Source: Hyphomicrobiales bacterium
GTDB taxonomy: Bacteria; Pseudomonadota; Alphaproteobacteria; Rhizobiales; Rhizobiaceae
Length of the DNA stretch: 64,000 nucleotides
Assembly: GCA_900473205.1 (NCBI GenBank)
Contig: UCLB01000011.1
Coordinates: 1-64,000, forward strand
Direction: 5' to 3'
Part shown: one piece after another, positions 30,284 through 39,811 of the stretch
Layout of the letters: the number at the start of each line of letters is the position of its first letter
How positions within the stretch are numbered: position 1 is the first letter of the stretch
Notes under the pieces: generated by a model
The model's database searches: none
Told to the model about the DNA's origin: nothing
The model's input: the letters and a program-made list of their open reading frames with translations, nothing else
Position numbers and translations under genes: made by a program

Positions 30284-31140
30284 TTTACCGGTGCGAGTTC
30301 GAGAAGATGACGGCGGGCTTCAAACAGCATGACGGCCGTTGCAATCGCCAGATTAAGAGAATCGGCACGCCCCTGCTGGGGAATGCGCGCCAGCTGGTCT
30401 GCCTTCGCAGCCAGTTCCGGCGGCAGGCCGGACTGTTCGTTGCCCATCAGGATCACGGTCGGCTTGCGCTTGTAATCGATGGTCCGGTAATCGACAGACC
30501 CGGCAAGATGGGTGGCGACCACGCTGACACCAGCTGATTTTTTCCAGGCCAGAAATTCCTCCACCGTCGCATGCGCAACCGGCGTGGCAAAAACCGAACC
30601 CATGGTGGCGCGCACTGTTTCCAGCGAAAACGGGTCGGTGCAATCCCCAACGAGGATGACGCCGGATGCACCCGCCGCATCGGCGGTGCGAATGATGGTG
30701 CCGAGATTGCCGGGGTCGCGCACGCGGTCGAGCGCAATGAAGGTCTGGCCTTCCTGCGGCTGGATGTCTTTCAGCGGCGTCCATTTCTGATCGAAAATAC
30801 CCACCACCATCTGCGGATTGTCGCGACGGGTGATGGAGGAGAGGATTTTTTCGGTGACTTCCAGAACCAGCCCGCCGGAGGCGACGGTCTTGGTCGCCAC
30901 CTGCTCGACCAGCGGCTTGCCCTTGGCATTTTTTGCGTAAACCAAAGTGCGGATCGTCCAGCCCAGTTCCAGCGCATCGATGACCAGCTTCAGCCCTTCG
31001 GCCATGAAGGTGCCGGTTTCTTCCCGGCCCTTCTTCTGGGTCAGGTTCTTGATGTCCTTGATGATGGGGTTGGCAAGGCTGGTGACCTCTTTGACCTGCC
31101 CTACCCGGCCCGGTCGGTTTTCACGGCGGTCATCGATCAT
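30280..31140 (-). CDS. SpoU/TrmH-family RNA 2'-O-methyltransferase
   Basis: A 286-residue SPOUT-class enzyme with an N-terminal substrate-binding domain and the three family motifs: [20 protein letters not shown] (motif 1), [12 protein letters not shown] (motif 2) and [20 protein letters not shown] (motif 3). It is predicted to methylate the ribose of rRNA or tRNA. Which nucleotide cannot be told from the sequence; RlmB and TrmH-like subgroups are the alternatives. It overlaps both neighbours by 4 bases, so translation with lspA and the next methyltransferase is probably coupled. Confidence 0.92.
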   Translation of the reverse strand: MIDDRRENRPGRVGQVKEVTSLANPIIKDIKNLTQKKGREETGTFMAEGLKLVIDALELGWTIRTLVYAKNAKGKPLVEQVATKTVASGGLVLEVTEKILSSITRRDNPQMVVGIFDQKWTPLKDIQPQEGQTFIALDRVRDPGNLGTIIRTADAAGASGVILVGDCTDPFSLETVRATMGSVFATPVAHATVEEFLAWKKSAGVSVVATHLAGSVDYRTIDYKRKPTVILMGNEQSGLPPELAAKADQLARIPQQGRADSLNLAIATAVMLFEARRHLLELAPVK

Positions 31141-32339
31141 TTCGGCACCCAGCGGCTGAAGAGTGAGGTGGAAAGCGCACGGCCTCGCGTCTTGCCGTCG
31201 AGACCGGCCTCGCGGATAACGAGTTCGCCCGACGCAACCTCGCCGCCTACGCCGCGCATGGTTTCGCGCATCAGCTCATGCATGGAATAGAAACTGGCGC
31301 GGATGGAATAGGCGGTCAGCACCAGACCCAGCGCCTTGGGCGACAGGATATCGCGGCAGACATCCAGCATCAGCGGCAGATGGTCGAACAGCTGCCAGAT
31401 CTCGCCATGGGTGCCACGGCCAAAATGCGGCGGATCAGTGAGAATAATGTCGTAGGTATTGCCCCGGCGCTCTTCGCGCTGGATGAACTTCATCGCATCT
31501 TCGCAAATCCAGCGGATCGGGGCATTATCCAGCCCTGCCAGCGCCTGATTTTCCCGCGCCCAGCCGATTGCCTTCTTGGAAGCATCCACATGGGTCACTT
31601 CCGCACCCGCAGCCGCCGCCACCAGCGAGGCGACGCCGGTATAACCGAAGAGATTGAGAACCTTGAGCGGGCGATCCGCCGTCTCGATCGTATGTTTCAG
31701 CCATTCCCAATGAACGATCTGTTCCGGGAACACGCCGACATGGCGAAAGGCGGTGAAACGACCGAGGAAATTGACGCCGAGAAGAGAGAGCGGCCATGTT
31801 TCGCCCAGCGGCTCCTTGGGAAAGCGCCAGCGGCCCATGCCGTCTTCATCCGTATCGCCGGTAAAAATGGAATCGGCGTTTTCCCAGACACGCTCGGGCA
31901 GGCTCGGACGCCACAGCGCCTGCGCCTCGGGCCGCACGATGCGGTAATTGCCATATTGCTCCAGCTTCAGCCCGTTGCCGGTGTCGATCAGGTGAAAATC
32001 GCCTGCGCCCAGCGATTCCAAGATAACCGGAACCTGTTCGCCCGGCAAATCGCCGGTTCGCTGTTTAAGAGGGCGTGGCGAAACCTGCTCCGTCTCTTGC
32101 GGGGCAATCTTGACCTTCACACTGTCCTGAGCGCCCGCTTTCGCAGCGGGTTTACCGGGTTTGGATGGCGCGCTGGCGGCAGCGCGGACATGGTCCGGCG
32201 CGCGGCTGCGGGGAGCGGTGTCTTTTTGTCTTGCCGGTTTACCGGCATTGCGCTGCCGGGGTTCCTGCCCCGCGCGCGACTTGGCGCCCGGGCGGTTGTC
32301 TTTTTTCTTCAACGGGGTTCTTTCCAAGTCTGACCGCAT
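31137..32339 (-). CDS. class I SAM-dependent (RlmI/RlmK-like) RNA methyltransferase
   Basis: A 400-residue protein with a Rossmann-fold methyltransferase domain: motif I KVLNLFGYTGVASLVAAAAG, acidic loop VTHVDASKKAIGWARENQ, and motif IV DIILTDPPHFGRG. This is the COG1092 layout of rRNA cytosine-5 methyltransferases. The first about 90 residues are a Lys/Arg/Pro/Ala-rich, low-complexity extension not typical of the E. coli enzymes, possibly RNA-binding. Its last 4 bases overlap the SpoU gene. The exact target is unknown. Confidence 0.88.
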   Translation of the reverse strand: MRSDLERTPLKKKDNRPGAKSRAGQEPRQRNAGKPARQKDTAPRSRAPDHVRAAASAPSKPGKPAAKAGAQDSVKVKIAPQETEQVSPRPLKQRTGDLPGEQVPVILESLGAGDFHLIDTGNGLKLEQYGNYRIVRPEAQALWRPSLPERVWENADSIFTGDTDEDGMGRWRFPKEPLGETWPLSLLGVNFLGRFTAFRHVGVFPEQIVHWEWLKHTIETADRPLKVLNLFGYTGVASLVAAAAGAEVTHVDASKKAIGWARENQALAGLDNAPIRWICEDAMKFIQREERRGNTYDIILTDPPHFGRGTHGEIWQLFDHLPLMLDVCRDILSPKALGLVLTAYSIRASFYSMHELMRETMRGVGGEVASGELVIREAGLDGKTRGRALSTSLFSRWVPK

Positions 32340-32343
32340 TCTA

Positions 32344-32400
32344 GAGTCTGTTTGAAAACATCGGACGGGCCGACCCAGCGCCGAGTTTCCAAACAGACTC
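32344..32400. repeat. inverted repeat, GAGTCTGTTTG arms
   Basis: Perfect 11-bp arms GAGTCTGTTTG (32344-32354) and CAAACAGACTC (32390-32400), with 4 of the next 5 inner bases also pairing, lie just upstream of the methyltransferase start. No other copy was seen in the window. Confidence 0.7.
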
Positions 32401-32478
32401 TCATGCGACAGCGAATAGCATCACAGCGCAATATTATCAAAGGGCTGCGGTTTCAACACCCATCACGTCGTGGAGAAC

Positions 32479-32829
32479 TCACTTGGCGGCGATGCGCGCA
32501 TCCGTGGACGGGGCGATGACCACCGCATTGGCTGCTGCCTTCTGCCGGTTGGCTTCGTCATGCCAGCGAACGGCTTCTTTGGCTTCGGTGCGGGCGCGCT
32601 TGCGGTATTTGCCCTGCGAGAACCATGTGACCAGAGAACCGAGAAACACGCCGAAAATGACGGCGAGGAAGATGAAGACGAAGAACGGTGCGGAGAAGGA
32701 CAGAACGCTGTCATCGGGCCGGAACGGATTAAGCGCCAGCGTCACGGCCTGCCGGTTGGCCACGCACAATACCACCAGAATGATGGCGAGCGGCACCAGA
32801 ACCACGAGATTGACGATCTTTTTAGACAT
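32479..32829 (-). CDS. LapA-domain (DUF1049) membrane protein
   Basis: A 116-residue inner-membrane protein with two hydrophobic helices (about residues 6-26 and 44-68) and a charged cytoplasmic tail with Ala/Lys-rich helix. It matches the LapA domain; in E. coli lapA lies next to lapB and near ihfB, and LapA/LapB adjust LpxC turnover and LPS level. Here ihfB is the upstream neighbour on the same strand, which supports the assignment, but no lapB is nearby. Function is therefore inferred. Confidence 0.85.
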   Translation of the reverse strand: MSKKIVNLVVLVPLAIILVVLCVANRQAVTLALNPFRPDDSVLSFSAPFFVFIFLAVIFGVFLGSLVTWFSQGKYRKRARTEAKEAVRWHDEANRQKAAANAVVIAPSTDARIAAK

Positions 32830-32903
32830 CCAACGATACTCCGTCTTTAGAGCGCCGTGCGTCCTTCAGGACGAACAAAGGACGCTCTAACTCTTTAAAT
32901 CTA

Positions 32904-32949
32904 AGCATCGTGCTTTCCGAAAATCGTACCGGATTTTCGGGCCGATGCT
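32904..32949. repeat. short inverted repeat, AGCATCG type
   Basis: Outer arms AGCATCG / CGATGCT and inner arms CCGAAAATC / GATTTTCGG form a near-continuous hairpin in the 225-base gap between ihfB and the LapA-domain gene. It is the same design as the repeat at 14047-14095. Confidence 0.8.
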
Positions 32950-33054
32950 GCAGGGGCCTTCAGACAAACCTGCATGGACGTCAGATAGGAGCCCGACTGC
33001 TCGGTCTCAACCGTTCTCCAAAGCGCAAAATCAGTAAAACGATTGCGCCCGGAC

Positions 33055-33360
33055 TTAGTCTTCGTCTTCTACGTCGCTCATGCCCGGGTTGAGACGCTCG
33101 CGCAGCTCCTTGCCGGTCTTGAAGAAGGGTACCCATTTTTCTTCGACAAAAACGGACTCACCCGTGCGTGGGTTCCGTCCGGAACGCGAGGGGCGATTCT
33201 TGACTGAAAAGGCACCGAAGCCGCGCAGCTCCACACGGTTACCCGCTGCCAACGCATCCGTGATCTCATCGAGCACGGCGTTGACGATATTTTCCACGTC
33301 ACGGTGGTAAAGATGCGGGTTATGCGCAGCGACAATCTGCACCAGTTCAGACTTAATCAC
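33055..33360 (-). CDS. ihfB: integration host factor beta subunit
   Basis: A 101-residue DNA-bending protein of the HU/IHF family. It begins [11 protein letters not shown] and has the arm motif [30 protein letters not shown] of the IHF beta type. The acidic tail (DVEDED) is common in rhizobial IHF-beta. It would pair with an IhfA encoded elsewhere. IHF often assists sigma-54 promoters, and rpoN is 3.5 kb away. The start is 26 bases after the sppA stop. Confidence 0.95.
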   Translation of the reverse strand: MIKSELVQIVAAHNPHLYHRDVENIVNAVLDEITDALAAGNRVELRGFGAFSVKNRPSRSGRNPRTGESVFVEEKWVPFFKTGKELRERLNPGMSDVEDED

Positions 33361-33386
33361 GGTTGCCCCCTGAAAGAATTGGATTT

Positions 33387-34340
33387 TTAATGGTCACCAA
33401 CCTGCCAAACCGAAACCAGACCGTCAAGAAACAACTTGTCGGCACCCAGCTGGCGAGGCACGTTGAATGGCAGAAATTCGTCATATCCGAGCATTTGAGC
33501 AATGCCCGCAAGACTGAAGAGTGAAAATGGCGAGCGTTTGGGAGGAGCCGTCCATTCGACGATGGGCAGATCCTTGGCAACGTTGCGGCTTTCGAAATAG
33601 CTGCGAATTTCTTTTTCGCCGCCCAGCGTGTCGATGAGCTTCACGGCAACGGCCTGACGACCGGTGAAAATCGAGCCATCGGCAAGCTTCAGCACGTCTT
33701 CACGCGGCAGCTTGCGGCGATCTGCCACGAGGTCAACGAACCAGCTGTAGCTGTCCATGACCATGTTGCGGATCATGGTCTTGGATTCCTCGGGCGGCTC
33801 ATGGAAGGGCGATGGCTCAGCCTTCATCGGCGACGACTTGATCTCCTGCAAGGAAACACCGAGCTTGTCCAGCAGAGGCTTGACCTGCGGATACTGGAAG
33901 ATGACGCCGATGGAACCGGTGATCGAGGTGTCGCCAGCGATGATCGTATCACCAGCCGTGGCAATCATGTAACCGGCAGAAGCTGCCAAGGTGCGCACAT
34001 CGGACACGACCGGCTTCTTTTCGGCCACTGCACGGATCGCCTTGAAAATGCGCTCGCCGCCATAGGTGGTTCCGCCGGGCGAAGAGATGGAAACGATCAG
34101 GCCCTTGGCGCTGTCGCTGTCGGCAATCTTTTGCAGGCGCTCCAGAAGTTCGGTGTCATCCTGAATGAGGCCGCTGATTTCAACGCGGGCAATATGCGGG
34201 CGTACGCTCTTCGTCGGTTCGGCAAAGGCGAAGCGGTAGATCGCAAAACATCCCGCCACCAGAAGAAGAACGGCTGCGATGCGCCAGAATGTCAGCTTGC
34301 GCCGCAACTGTCTGCGATCTGCGATTGCCATCTGATCCAT
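33387..34340 (-). CDS. sppA: signal peptide peptidase SppA (S49 protease)
   Basis: Inner-membrane serine protease with a Ser/Lys dyad, short (317-residue) form. An N-terminal signal anchor spans about residues 18-38, and the nucleophile Ser121 is in [31 protein letters not shown] is the other conserved block. It is divergent from lptC across about 240 bases and precedes ihfB on the minus strand. Confidence 0.94.
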   Translation of the reverse strand: MDQMAIADRRQLRRKLTFWRIAAVLLLVAGCFAIYRFAFAEPTKSVRPHIARVEISGLIQDDTELLERLQKIADSDSAKGLIVSISSPGGTTYGGERIFKAIRAVAEKKPVVSDVRTLAASAGYMIATAGDTIIAGDTSITGSIGVIFQYPQVKPLLDKLGVSLQEIKSSPMKAEPSPFHEPPEESKTMIRNMVMDSYSWFVDLVADRRKLPREDVLKLADGSIFTGRQAVAVKLIDTLGGEKEIRSYFESRNVAKDLPIVEWTAPPKRSPFSLFSLAGIAQMLGYDEFLPFNVPRQLGADKLFLDGLVSVWQVGDH

Positions 34341-34584
34341 TGACTCACCTTCGATTAAGCCCGTAACAGCGTTTTCAAGCCCGCCATATGGAGCCTTGTA
34401 ACCACCTCTTGCAAGGAAACAAACGGGAAAGCATCGATTTGATAAAAATATCGTTCCCCTTGTGCTATTTCAGAGAAAAACCATATTGGCAGGGCAAGGC
34501 CCTCGTGCGAAAGACAACTGCAACCATGGATAACGTCGCGGCCCGAGCCTTTTGATTGCGACGATATTGCCCCGGACCTATGAG

Positions 34585-35250
34585 ATGCTTGAACGACTAA
34601 GCCAGCCAGCGCCCGGTTTCCCGATGTCCGGTGGACATTCGGGTGCCTATGATATGGCGCTCCGCCATTCCGCACGTGTGAAGAAACTGAAGATCGTTCT
34701 TCCGCTCGGCGCGGCCATCATATCGCTTGCCTTCATTGCCGTATCTCTGGCCCGCACCTGGCTGCCGGACGAGGTTTCGCTGCAAAGCGCAACGGTTGAA
34801 AACGGCAAGATCGTCATGGAAAAACCGGCCCTTGCCGGGCGCAACAACAAGGGTTTCGATTACTCCATGAATGCCGAACGGGCCTTGCAGGATATTGCCA
34901 GCCCCAACCTGATGACGCTGGAAAAAGTGCTGGCCGCCGTGCCCATGAACGACATCGTCGCACAGGTGGTGGCGCAGGAAGGCCTGTTTGACCGCGCCAC
35001 AAACCGGTTGCAAATGACGGCACCCTTTGACATCAATCTCAGCAATGGCATACAAGCTAGGTTCCAGTCTGCAAATGTCGACCTGAAAGCCGGAACGATG
35101 GACAGCACGACGCCTGTCTCCATCACCACCAAGGATGGTTCGATTGTTGCAGAAAGCATGCATATAGCAGATAATGGCAAGACGATTACATTCTCGGGGC
35201 AGGTACGAGCTCGTATAGCTGCATCCACCATTCAGAACGCAGGCAAGTGA
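34585..35250 (+). CDS. lptC: LPS export protein LptC
   Basis: Bitopic inner-membrane protein linking the LptBFG transporter to LptA. One membrane segment (IVLPLGAAIISLAFIAVSLA) follows a roughly 35-residue cytoplasmic N-terminus, then a periplasmic beta-jellyroll domain. The ATG at 34585 (MLERLSQ) is chosen; a TTG at 34552 and an ATG at 34624 are in frame. It is followed by lptA after 13 bases in the conserved lptC-lptA-lptB-rpoN-hpf-ptsN order. Confidence 0.92.
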   Translation: MLERLSQPAPGFPMSGGHSGAYDMALRHSARVKKLKIVLPLGAAIISLAFIAVSLARTWLPDEVSLQSATVENGKIVMEKPALAGRNNKGFDYSMNAERALQDIASPNLMTLEKVLAAVPMNDIVAQVVAQEGLFDRATNRLQMTAPFDINLSNGIQARFQSANVDLKAGTMDSTTPVSITTKDGSIVAESMHIADNGKTITFSGQVRARIAASTIQNAGK

Positions 35251-35263
35251 GAGCCCGACCCAG

Positions 35264-35842
35264 ATGATGCAGATTTCGCGCCCCGCCCGATGCACCAACG
35301 CCGCCACCTATGCTGCGGCCATTGCGCTCGCCTGTCTCGCCGGCCCCGTTGCCGCGCAGAACGCGACAAGCAGCATGGAAGGCCTGAAGCTTTCCAACGA
35401 TCAGCCGATTGCCATCGAAAGCGACCAGCTGGAAGTGCGCGATCAGGAACACAAGGCCTATTTCACCGGTAACGTGAAGGTTGTGCAGGGCACGACGACG
35501 TTGCAGGCAGGCAAGATGACCGTGCTTTACAAGAGCAAGGGTGACGGCGCTGCCGCCAATTCCTCTATCACCAGTGGTGGTGCCGATATCGACAAGATTT
35601 TCGTCGATAACTCCGTATACCTTACGTCAGGCACCCAGAAGGCAACGGCCGACAAGGGTGAATTCGACATGGCGGCGCAGACCTTCATTCTGTCCGGCAA
35701 GCAGGTCGTGCTGTCGCAGGAAACCAACGTCTTCACCGGTTGCAAGCTCACCGTCTTCATGACGACGGGCGAAGCGAAGCTGGAAAGCTGTGGCGGACCT
35801 GTTCGCATCATGCTCGATCCCAAAACGCAGAAAAAGCAGTAG
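35264..35842 (+). CDS. lptA: periplasmic LPS transport protein LptA
   Basis: A 192-residue OstA-like protein with a cleavable signal peptide (hydrophobic about residues 12-27, cleavage likely after VAA or AQN). The repeated beta-jellyroll core includes [20 protein letters not shown]. It bridges LptC to LptD across the periplasm. The stop precedes the lptB start by 16 bases. Confidence 0.95.
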   Translation: MMQISRPARCTNAATYAAAIALACLAGPVAAQNATSSMEGLKLSNDQPIAIESDQLEVRDQEHKAYFTGNVKVVQGTTTLQAGKMTVLYKSKGDGAAANSSITSGGADIDKIFVDNSVYLTSGTQKATADKGEFDMAAQTFILSGKQVVLSQETNVFTGCKLTVFMTTGEAKLESCGGPVRIMLDPKTQKKQ

Positions 35843-35858
35843 TCCGCACCCCGTGAAG

Positions 35859-36665
35859 ATGCTCTCAATTCCAAAGCTGTTCGGCGCCGGTTCCGCGCGC
35901 GCTCCGGAAGCGGATATCGCCTCCGGCGACAAGGCGCGCTATGAAGGCACGCTGATCGCCCATGGCCTGACCAAGACCTACAACACCCGCCGCGTCGTCA
36001 ATGGCGTCTCGCTCGTCGTTCGCCGTGGCGAGGCCGTTGGCCTGCTGGGACCAAACGGTGCTGGCAAGACGACCTGTTTCTACATGATCACCGGCCTCGT
36101 TCCCGTCGATAGCGGCAAGATCGCCATCAACGGCAATGACGTCACCGGCATGCCGATGTATCGCCGTTCACGTCTGGGTGTCGGATACCTTCCGCAGGAA
36201 GCGTCGATCTTTCGCGGCCTGACGGTCGAGGAGAACATTCTTGCTGTTCTCGAAGTGCATGAGCGCGACGACAAGAAGCGCAAGCGCAAGCTCGATGAAC
36301 TGCTGGAAGAATTCCACATTTCACAGCTGCGCAAGTCGCCAGCGGTCGCCCTGTCCGGTGGTGAACGTCGCCGTCTGGAAATCGCCCGCGCGCTGGCGAC
36401 AGACCCGACCTTCATGCTGCTGGACGAGCCCTTTGCGGGCGTCGATCCCATTTCCGTTGGCGATATCCAGAACCTTGTCCGCCACCTTACCGCTCGCGGC
36501 ATCGGCGTTTTGATTACCGACCACAATGTTCGCGAAACATTGGGCCTGATCGACCGTGCCTATATCATCCATGCCGGTGAAGTGCTGACCCATGGCCGCG
36601 CGTCTGAGATCGTCAACAATGCCGACGTCCGCAGACTGTATCTGGGTAATAATTTCAGCCTCTGA
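35859..36665 (+). CDS. lptB: LPS export ABC transporter ATP-binding protein LptB
   Basis: ATPase of the LptBFG exporter. Walker A is [12 protein letters not shown], the signature [15 protein letters not shown] and Walker [14 protein letters not shown]; the chain ends with the LptB-typical [19 protein letters not shown] chose the ATG at 35859; a GTG two codons earlier is possible, and an ATG at 35790 would overlap lptA by 53 bases and is unlikely. About 20 extra N-terminal residues precede the conserved core. lptF and lptG are not in the window. Confidence 0.95.
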   Translation: MLSIPKLFGAGSARAPEADIASGDKARYEGTLIAHGLTKTYNTRRVVNGVSLVVRRGEAVGLLGPNGAGKTTCFYMITGLVPVDSGKIAINGNDVTGMPMYRRSRLGVGYLPQEASIFRGLTVEENILAVLEVHERDDKKRKRKLDELLEEFHISQLRKSPAVALSGGERRRLEIARALATDPTFMLLDEPFAGVDPISVGDIQNLVRHLTARGIGVLITDHNVRETLGLIDRAYIIHAGEVLTHGRASEIVNNADVRRLYLGNNFSL

Positions 36666-36847
36666 CATCAAAGCTGAAAAAATCGACTGACGCCTTGCAG
36701 TCCCGGCAAAGATTCTTCCGCCCAGCCCCATAGTTGAGCTTGACCAAACAAGAATAAAAAGCAATTTTTGGGCCAGTTCAGACTTTACCGCTCAATTATT
36801 TTAGAAATACGAGCGATGAAGGGGTTTATGGGAGTTTAGCGTCCGCC

Positions 36848-38395
36848 ATGGCCTTGTCCGCCAGTCTTTTGTTGCGTCAAAGCCAGTCTCTGGTCATGAC
36901 CCCACAACTGATGCAGTCCATCCAGCTGCTTCAGATGACGCATATTGAGCTGACGCAATTCATCGCCCAGGAAGTCGAAAAGAACCCACTGCTTGAAATA
37001 GTGGCAAACGACAGTGATTTGGGCAGCGCTTCTGCCTCAGCCGATGACGGTTTCGATGATGCGCCCCTTGCGCCGGACACGTTTTCCGAAAACAGCGCCG
37101 ATCCTGACGAATGGTATGGCGATCGCGCCAGCAGCCTTAACGAACAGCTGGATACGAGCTTCGAAAACGTCTTTCCCGATGATGGTCCGCAGCAAAAGGC
37201 GGACGCGCCGGAGCTGGTCGGCCAATGGAAATCGATGCCGGGCGCGGAGGGATCGGAGGCCTATGATCTCGATGATTTCGTTGCCGGAAAGCCGAGCCTT
37301 CGCGAACACATCGGCCAGCAACTGCCCTTCACCGTTTCCTCAGCCCAGGACCGCATGATCGCGGATGTGCTGCTCGATCATCTGGATGAGACCGGGTATC
37401 TTGCCGCAGAGGCCGTTGACGATGTATCGGAGCGGCTGGGCAAATCCAGAAAAGACGTCGAGGCCATTCTGTCCGCCTTGCAGACGCTTGATCCGCCGGG
37501 TGTGTTTGCACGCTCGCTCAGCGAATGCCTCTCCATTCAGCTCGCCCAGAAGGATCGCCTCGACCCTGCCATGAAGGCGTTCGTCGGCAATCTCGAACTG
37601 CTGGCCAAGCGCGATTTCGCCTCGCTCAAGCGGCTTTGCGGTGTCGGCGAGGAAGACCTTCTCGACATGCTCGCAGAAATCCGCTGCCTCAATCCACGCC
37701 CCGGTGCCGGGTTCGAAACCGGTGTTTCTGAGACGATTGTGCCAGACATTATCGTTCGTCCATCGAGTGATGGCGGCTGGCTGATCGAACTCAATCCGGA
37801 AACCCTGCCGCGCGTTCTCGTCAACCAGACCTATTTTGCACAGGTCTCCAAGCTCAAGACCCGCGAAGGCGAAGACGGCGAATTCATCTCCGAATGTATG
37901 CAGACGGCCAGCTGGCTGACCCGCAGTCTGGACCAGCGCGCCAAGACCATCATGAAGGTTGCCAGCGAAATCGTGCGCCAGCAGGACGCCTTTCTGCTGC
38001 ATGGTGTCGACCACCTGCGCCCGCTCAATCTGCGACAGGTAGCAGACGCCATCAAGATGCATGAATCGACGGTGAGCCGTGTCACATCGCGCAAATACAT
38101 GCTCACACCGCGCGGCCTTTTCGAACTGAAATATTTCTTCAGCGTCTCCATCGGCGCCGTCGAAGGTGGTGACAGCCATTCGGCGGAGGCCGTGCGCCAC
38201 CGCATCAAGATCATGATTGCCCAGGAAGCGCCTGAAGCCGTTCTCTCAGATGATGATATCGTTGATATTCTGAAAAAAAATGGCGTCGAGTTGGCGCGAC
38301 GAACCGTCGCAAAATATCGTGAAGCCATGAATATCCCCTCCTCCGTGCAGCGGCGACGGGAGAAAAAAGCCATGGCAAAAGTGGCGACGGCGTAA
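36848..38395 (+). CDS. rpoN: RNA polymerase sigma-54 factor
   Basis: Sigma-54, needed for nitrogen-regulated, dicarboxylate-transport and other enhancer-dependent promoters. The glutamine-rich region I is at the N-terminus (LLRQSQSLVMTPQLMQSIQLLQ region), an acidic region II at about 50-130, core-binding and DNA-binding regions follow, and the RpoN box ARRTVAKYRE lies near the C-terminus. Its length of 515 residues fits rhizobial RpoN. It is followed by hpf and ptsN as in most proteobacteria. Confidence 0.98.
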   Translation: MALSASLLLRQSQSLVMTPQLMQSIQLLQMTHIELTQFIAQEVEKNPLLEIVANDSDLGSASASADDGFDDAPLAPDTFSENSADPDEWYGDRASSLNEQLDTSFENVFPDDGPQQKADAPELVGQWKSMPGAEGSEAYDLDDFVAGKPSLREHIGQQLPFTVSSAQDRMIADVLLDHLDETGYLAAEAVDDVSERLGKSRKDVEAILSALQTLDPPGVFARSLSECLSIQLAQKDRLDPAMKAFVGNLELLAKRDFASLKRLCGVGEEDLLDMLAEIRCLNPRPGAGFETGVSETIVPDIIVRPSSDGGWLIELNPETLPRVLVNQTYFAQVSKLKTREGEDGEFISECMQTASWLTRSLDQRAKTIMKVASEIVRQQDAFLLHGVDHLRPLNLRQVADAIKMHESTVSRVTSRKYMLTPRGLFELKYFFSVSIGAVEGGDSHSAEAVRHRIKIMIAQEAPEAVLSDDDIVDILKKNGVELARRTVAKYREAMNIPSSVQRRREKKAMAKVATA

Positions 38396-38433
38396 CGAAA
38401 TCTTCATATATTTCAAATCGTTAATAATCTTAA

Positions 38434-38462
38434 TTGACTCTTACTGCCACCAAGGCTAGAAG
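38434..38462 (+). promoter_or_regulatory. possible sigma-70 promoter of hpf
   Basis: TTGACT (38434-38439) and TAGAAG (38457-38462), 17 bases apart, lie 158 bases upstream of the hpf start, in a 224-base gap that also holds the hairpin GGCGCC-TG-GGCGCC. The -10 match is partial. Confidence 0.4.
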
Positions 38463-38619
38463 CTCGCCGCACAGAAGGCAGGGGCCAGATCAACGGTAAA
38501 TTGTAGAAGGCGCCTGGGCGCCAAGTCGGAATGAGACCGAAACGGACTCGAAACGCTTGGATGAGGGCGTCGCTTGACGTAAGCTGTTACACGCAAATCA
38601 CTGAAAAAGGAAAAATTCC

Positions 38620-39195
38620 ATGAGTGTGCGTGTATCTGGTAAACATATGGATATCGGCGAATCGTTCCGTCAGAGGATCGAGGACAACATTAGCCTGGCG
38701 ATTACCAAATACTTTGATGGGGGGTATTCTGGTCAAGTAACTGTGGAGAAGTCCGGTGCGCGTTTCGACGCGGATTGCAAGATTCATCTCGATACCGGGA
38801 TTGTCCTGCATGCGGCCGGACAGGCGAACGATCCGCAAGCGAGCTTCGATGCCGCCGCTGCGCGTATCGAAAAGCGGCTCCGCAGATACAAGAGAAAATT
38901 GAAGGATCACCACAACGGTTCTTCGGCAAACGGCATTCTGGAAGAGTTTCCCTATACGGTCATGGATGCCATGCCTGATGAAGACGACGAACTGCCTGAA
39001 GATTTCGCACCGACCATCGTCGCTGAGACCTCCAAGCAGGTAAAGACGATGACGGTAGCAAGCGCGGTCATGGCGCTGGACATGACAGACGAGCCGGTCC
39101 TGCTGTTTCGCAGCCCGGGTAAGGAACTGAATATCGTTTACCGCCGCAACGATGGAAACATCGGTTGGATTGACGCGGCGACGATAAAGAACTGA
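38620..39195 (+). CDS. hpf: long ribosome hibernation promoting factor
   Basis: A 191-residue long-type HPF. The N-terminal S30AE domain (about 1-105) binds the small subunit, and the C-terminal domain (about 135-190, VMALDMTDEPVLLFRSPG) mediates 100S dimer formation in stationary phase. A good ribosome binding site (AAGGAAA) precedes the ATG. It lies between rpoN and ptsN as usual, with a 12-bp hairpin after it. Confidence 0.95.
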   Translation: MSVRVSGKHMDIGESFRQRIEDNISLAITKYFDGGYSGQVTVEKSGARFDADCKIHLDTGIVLHAAGQANDPQASFDAAAARIEKRLRRYKRKLKDHHNGSSANGILEEFPYTVMDAMPDEDDELPEDFAPTIVAETSKQVKTMTVASAVMALDMTDEPVLLFRSPGKELNIVYRRNDGNIGWIDAATIKN

Positions 39196-39202
39196 ATAGT
39201 CT

Positions 39203-39250
39203 GACAAGACACCGGAAGTGCAGCGTCCTGCGTTGCACTTCCGGTTTGTC
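39203..39250 (+). terminator. strong hairpin between hpf and ptsN
   Basis: A perfect 12-bp stem (39211-39222 with 39234-39245, ACCGGAAGTGCA/TGCACTTCCGGT), extendable by GACAA/TTGTC around a 3-base bulge, starts 8-16 bases after the hpf stop. The following TTGTCTCG is a poor U tract, so it may be a partial terminator or an RNA-stability element controlling ptsN read-through. Confidence 0.7.
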
Positions 39251-39274
39251 TCGATGGCATGAAGGATAAAGAGA

Positions 39275-39736
39275 ATGGCGTTGGCAGATTTGCTGCAACA
39301 AGATGCGATTATTCCCGCCCTCAAGGTCAATTCCAAAAAGCAGCTCCTCCAGGAACTGGCGGCAAAAGCCTCCAAGATTACCGGAGTGCCGGAACGGGAA
39401 GTATTCGACGTCATCTTGCAGCGCGAGCGGCTCGGCTCGACCGGCGTCGGTCATGGCATCGCCATTCCACACGGAAAACTGGCCAGCATCGACAAGATCG
39501 TCGGCGTTTTTGCGCGCCTTGAAAATCCGGTCGATTTCGAAGCGCTGGACGACCAGCCGGTCGATCTGGTCTTCCTTCTTCTGGCGCCCGAAGGCGCTGG
39601 CGCCGATCACCTGAAGGCTTTGTCGCGCATTGCCCGCGTGCTGCGCGATGCCGAACTGGTGGCAAAACTGCGCGCCACCGAATCCGATACGGCCATCTAC
39701 ACCTTCCTCAATCAGGAACAGGCAACCGCCGCCTGA
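39275..39736 (+). CDS. ptsN: nitrogen-related PTS protein EIIA-Ntr
   Basis: A 153-residue PTS EIIA type-2 domain. The phosphorylated histidine is His66 in GVGHGIAIPHGKL. It is the last acceptor of the PTS-Ntr chain (PtsP-NPr-EIIA), which links nitrogen state to potassium and carbon regulation in rhizobia. GAAGGATAAAGAG precedes the ATG. It is probably transcribed from hpf or rpoN through the intervening hairpin. Confidence 0.96.
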   Translation: MALADLLQQDAIIPALKVNSKKQLLQELAAKASKITGVPEREVFDVILQRERLGSTGVGHGIAIPHGKLASIDKIVGVFARLENPVDFEALDDQPVDLVFLLLAPEGAGADHLKALSRIARVLRDAELVAKLRATESDTAIYTFLNQEQATAA

Positions 39737-39811
39737 GCGGTTTTGCATTCAAGCTCAATGCGTTAATCTCCACCGCCGCCAGAAATCGAAATCTGGCGAT
39801 GGGGGAGCATC

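Noticed and set aside
35790-35858. Longer LptB start overlapping lptA
   Set aside because: The extra 23 residues fall inside the lptA coding end, look like an out-of-frame reading of it, and add nothing resembling LptB.
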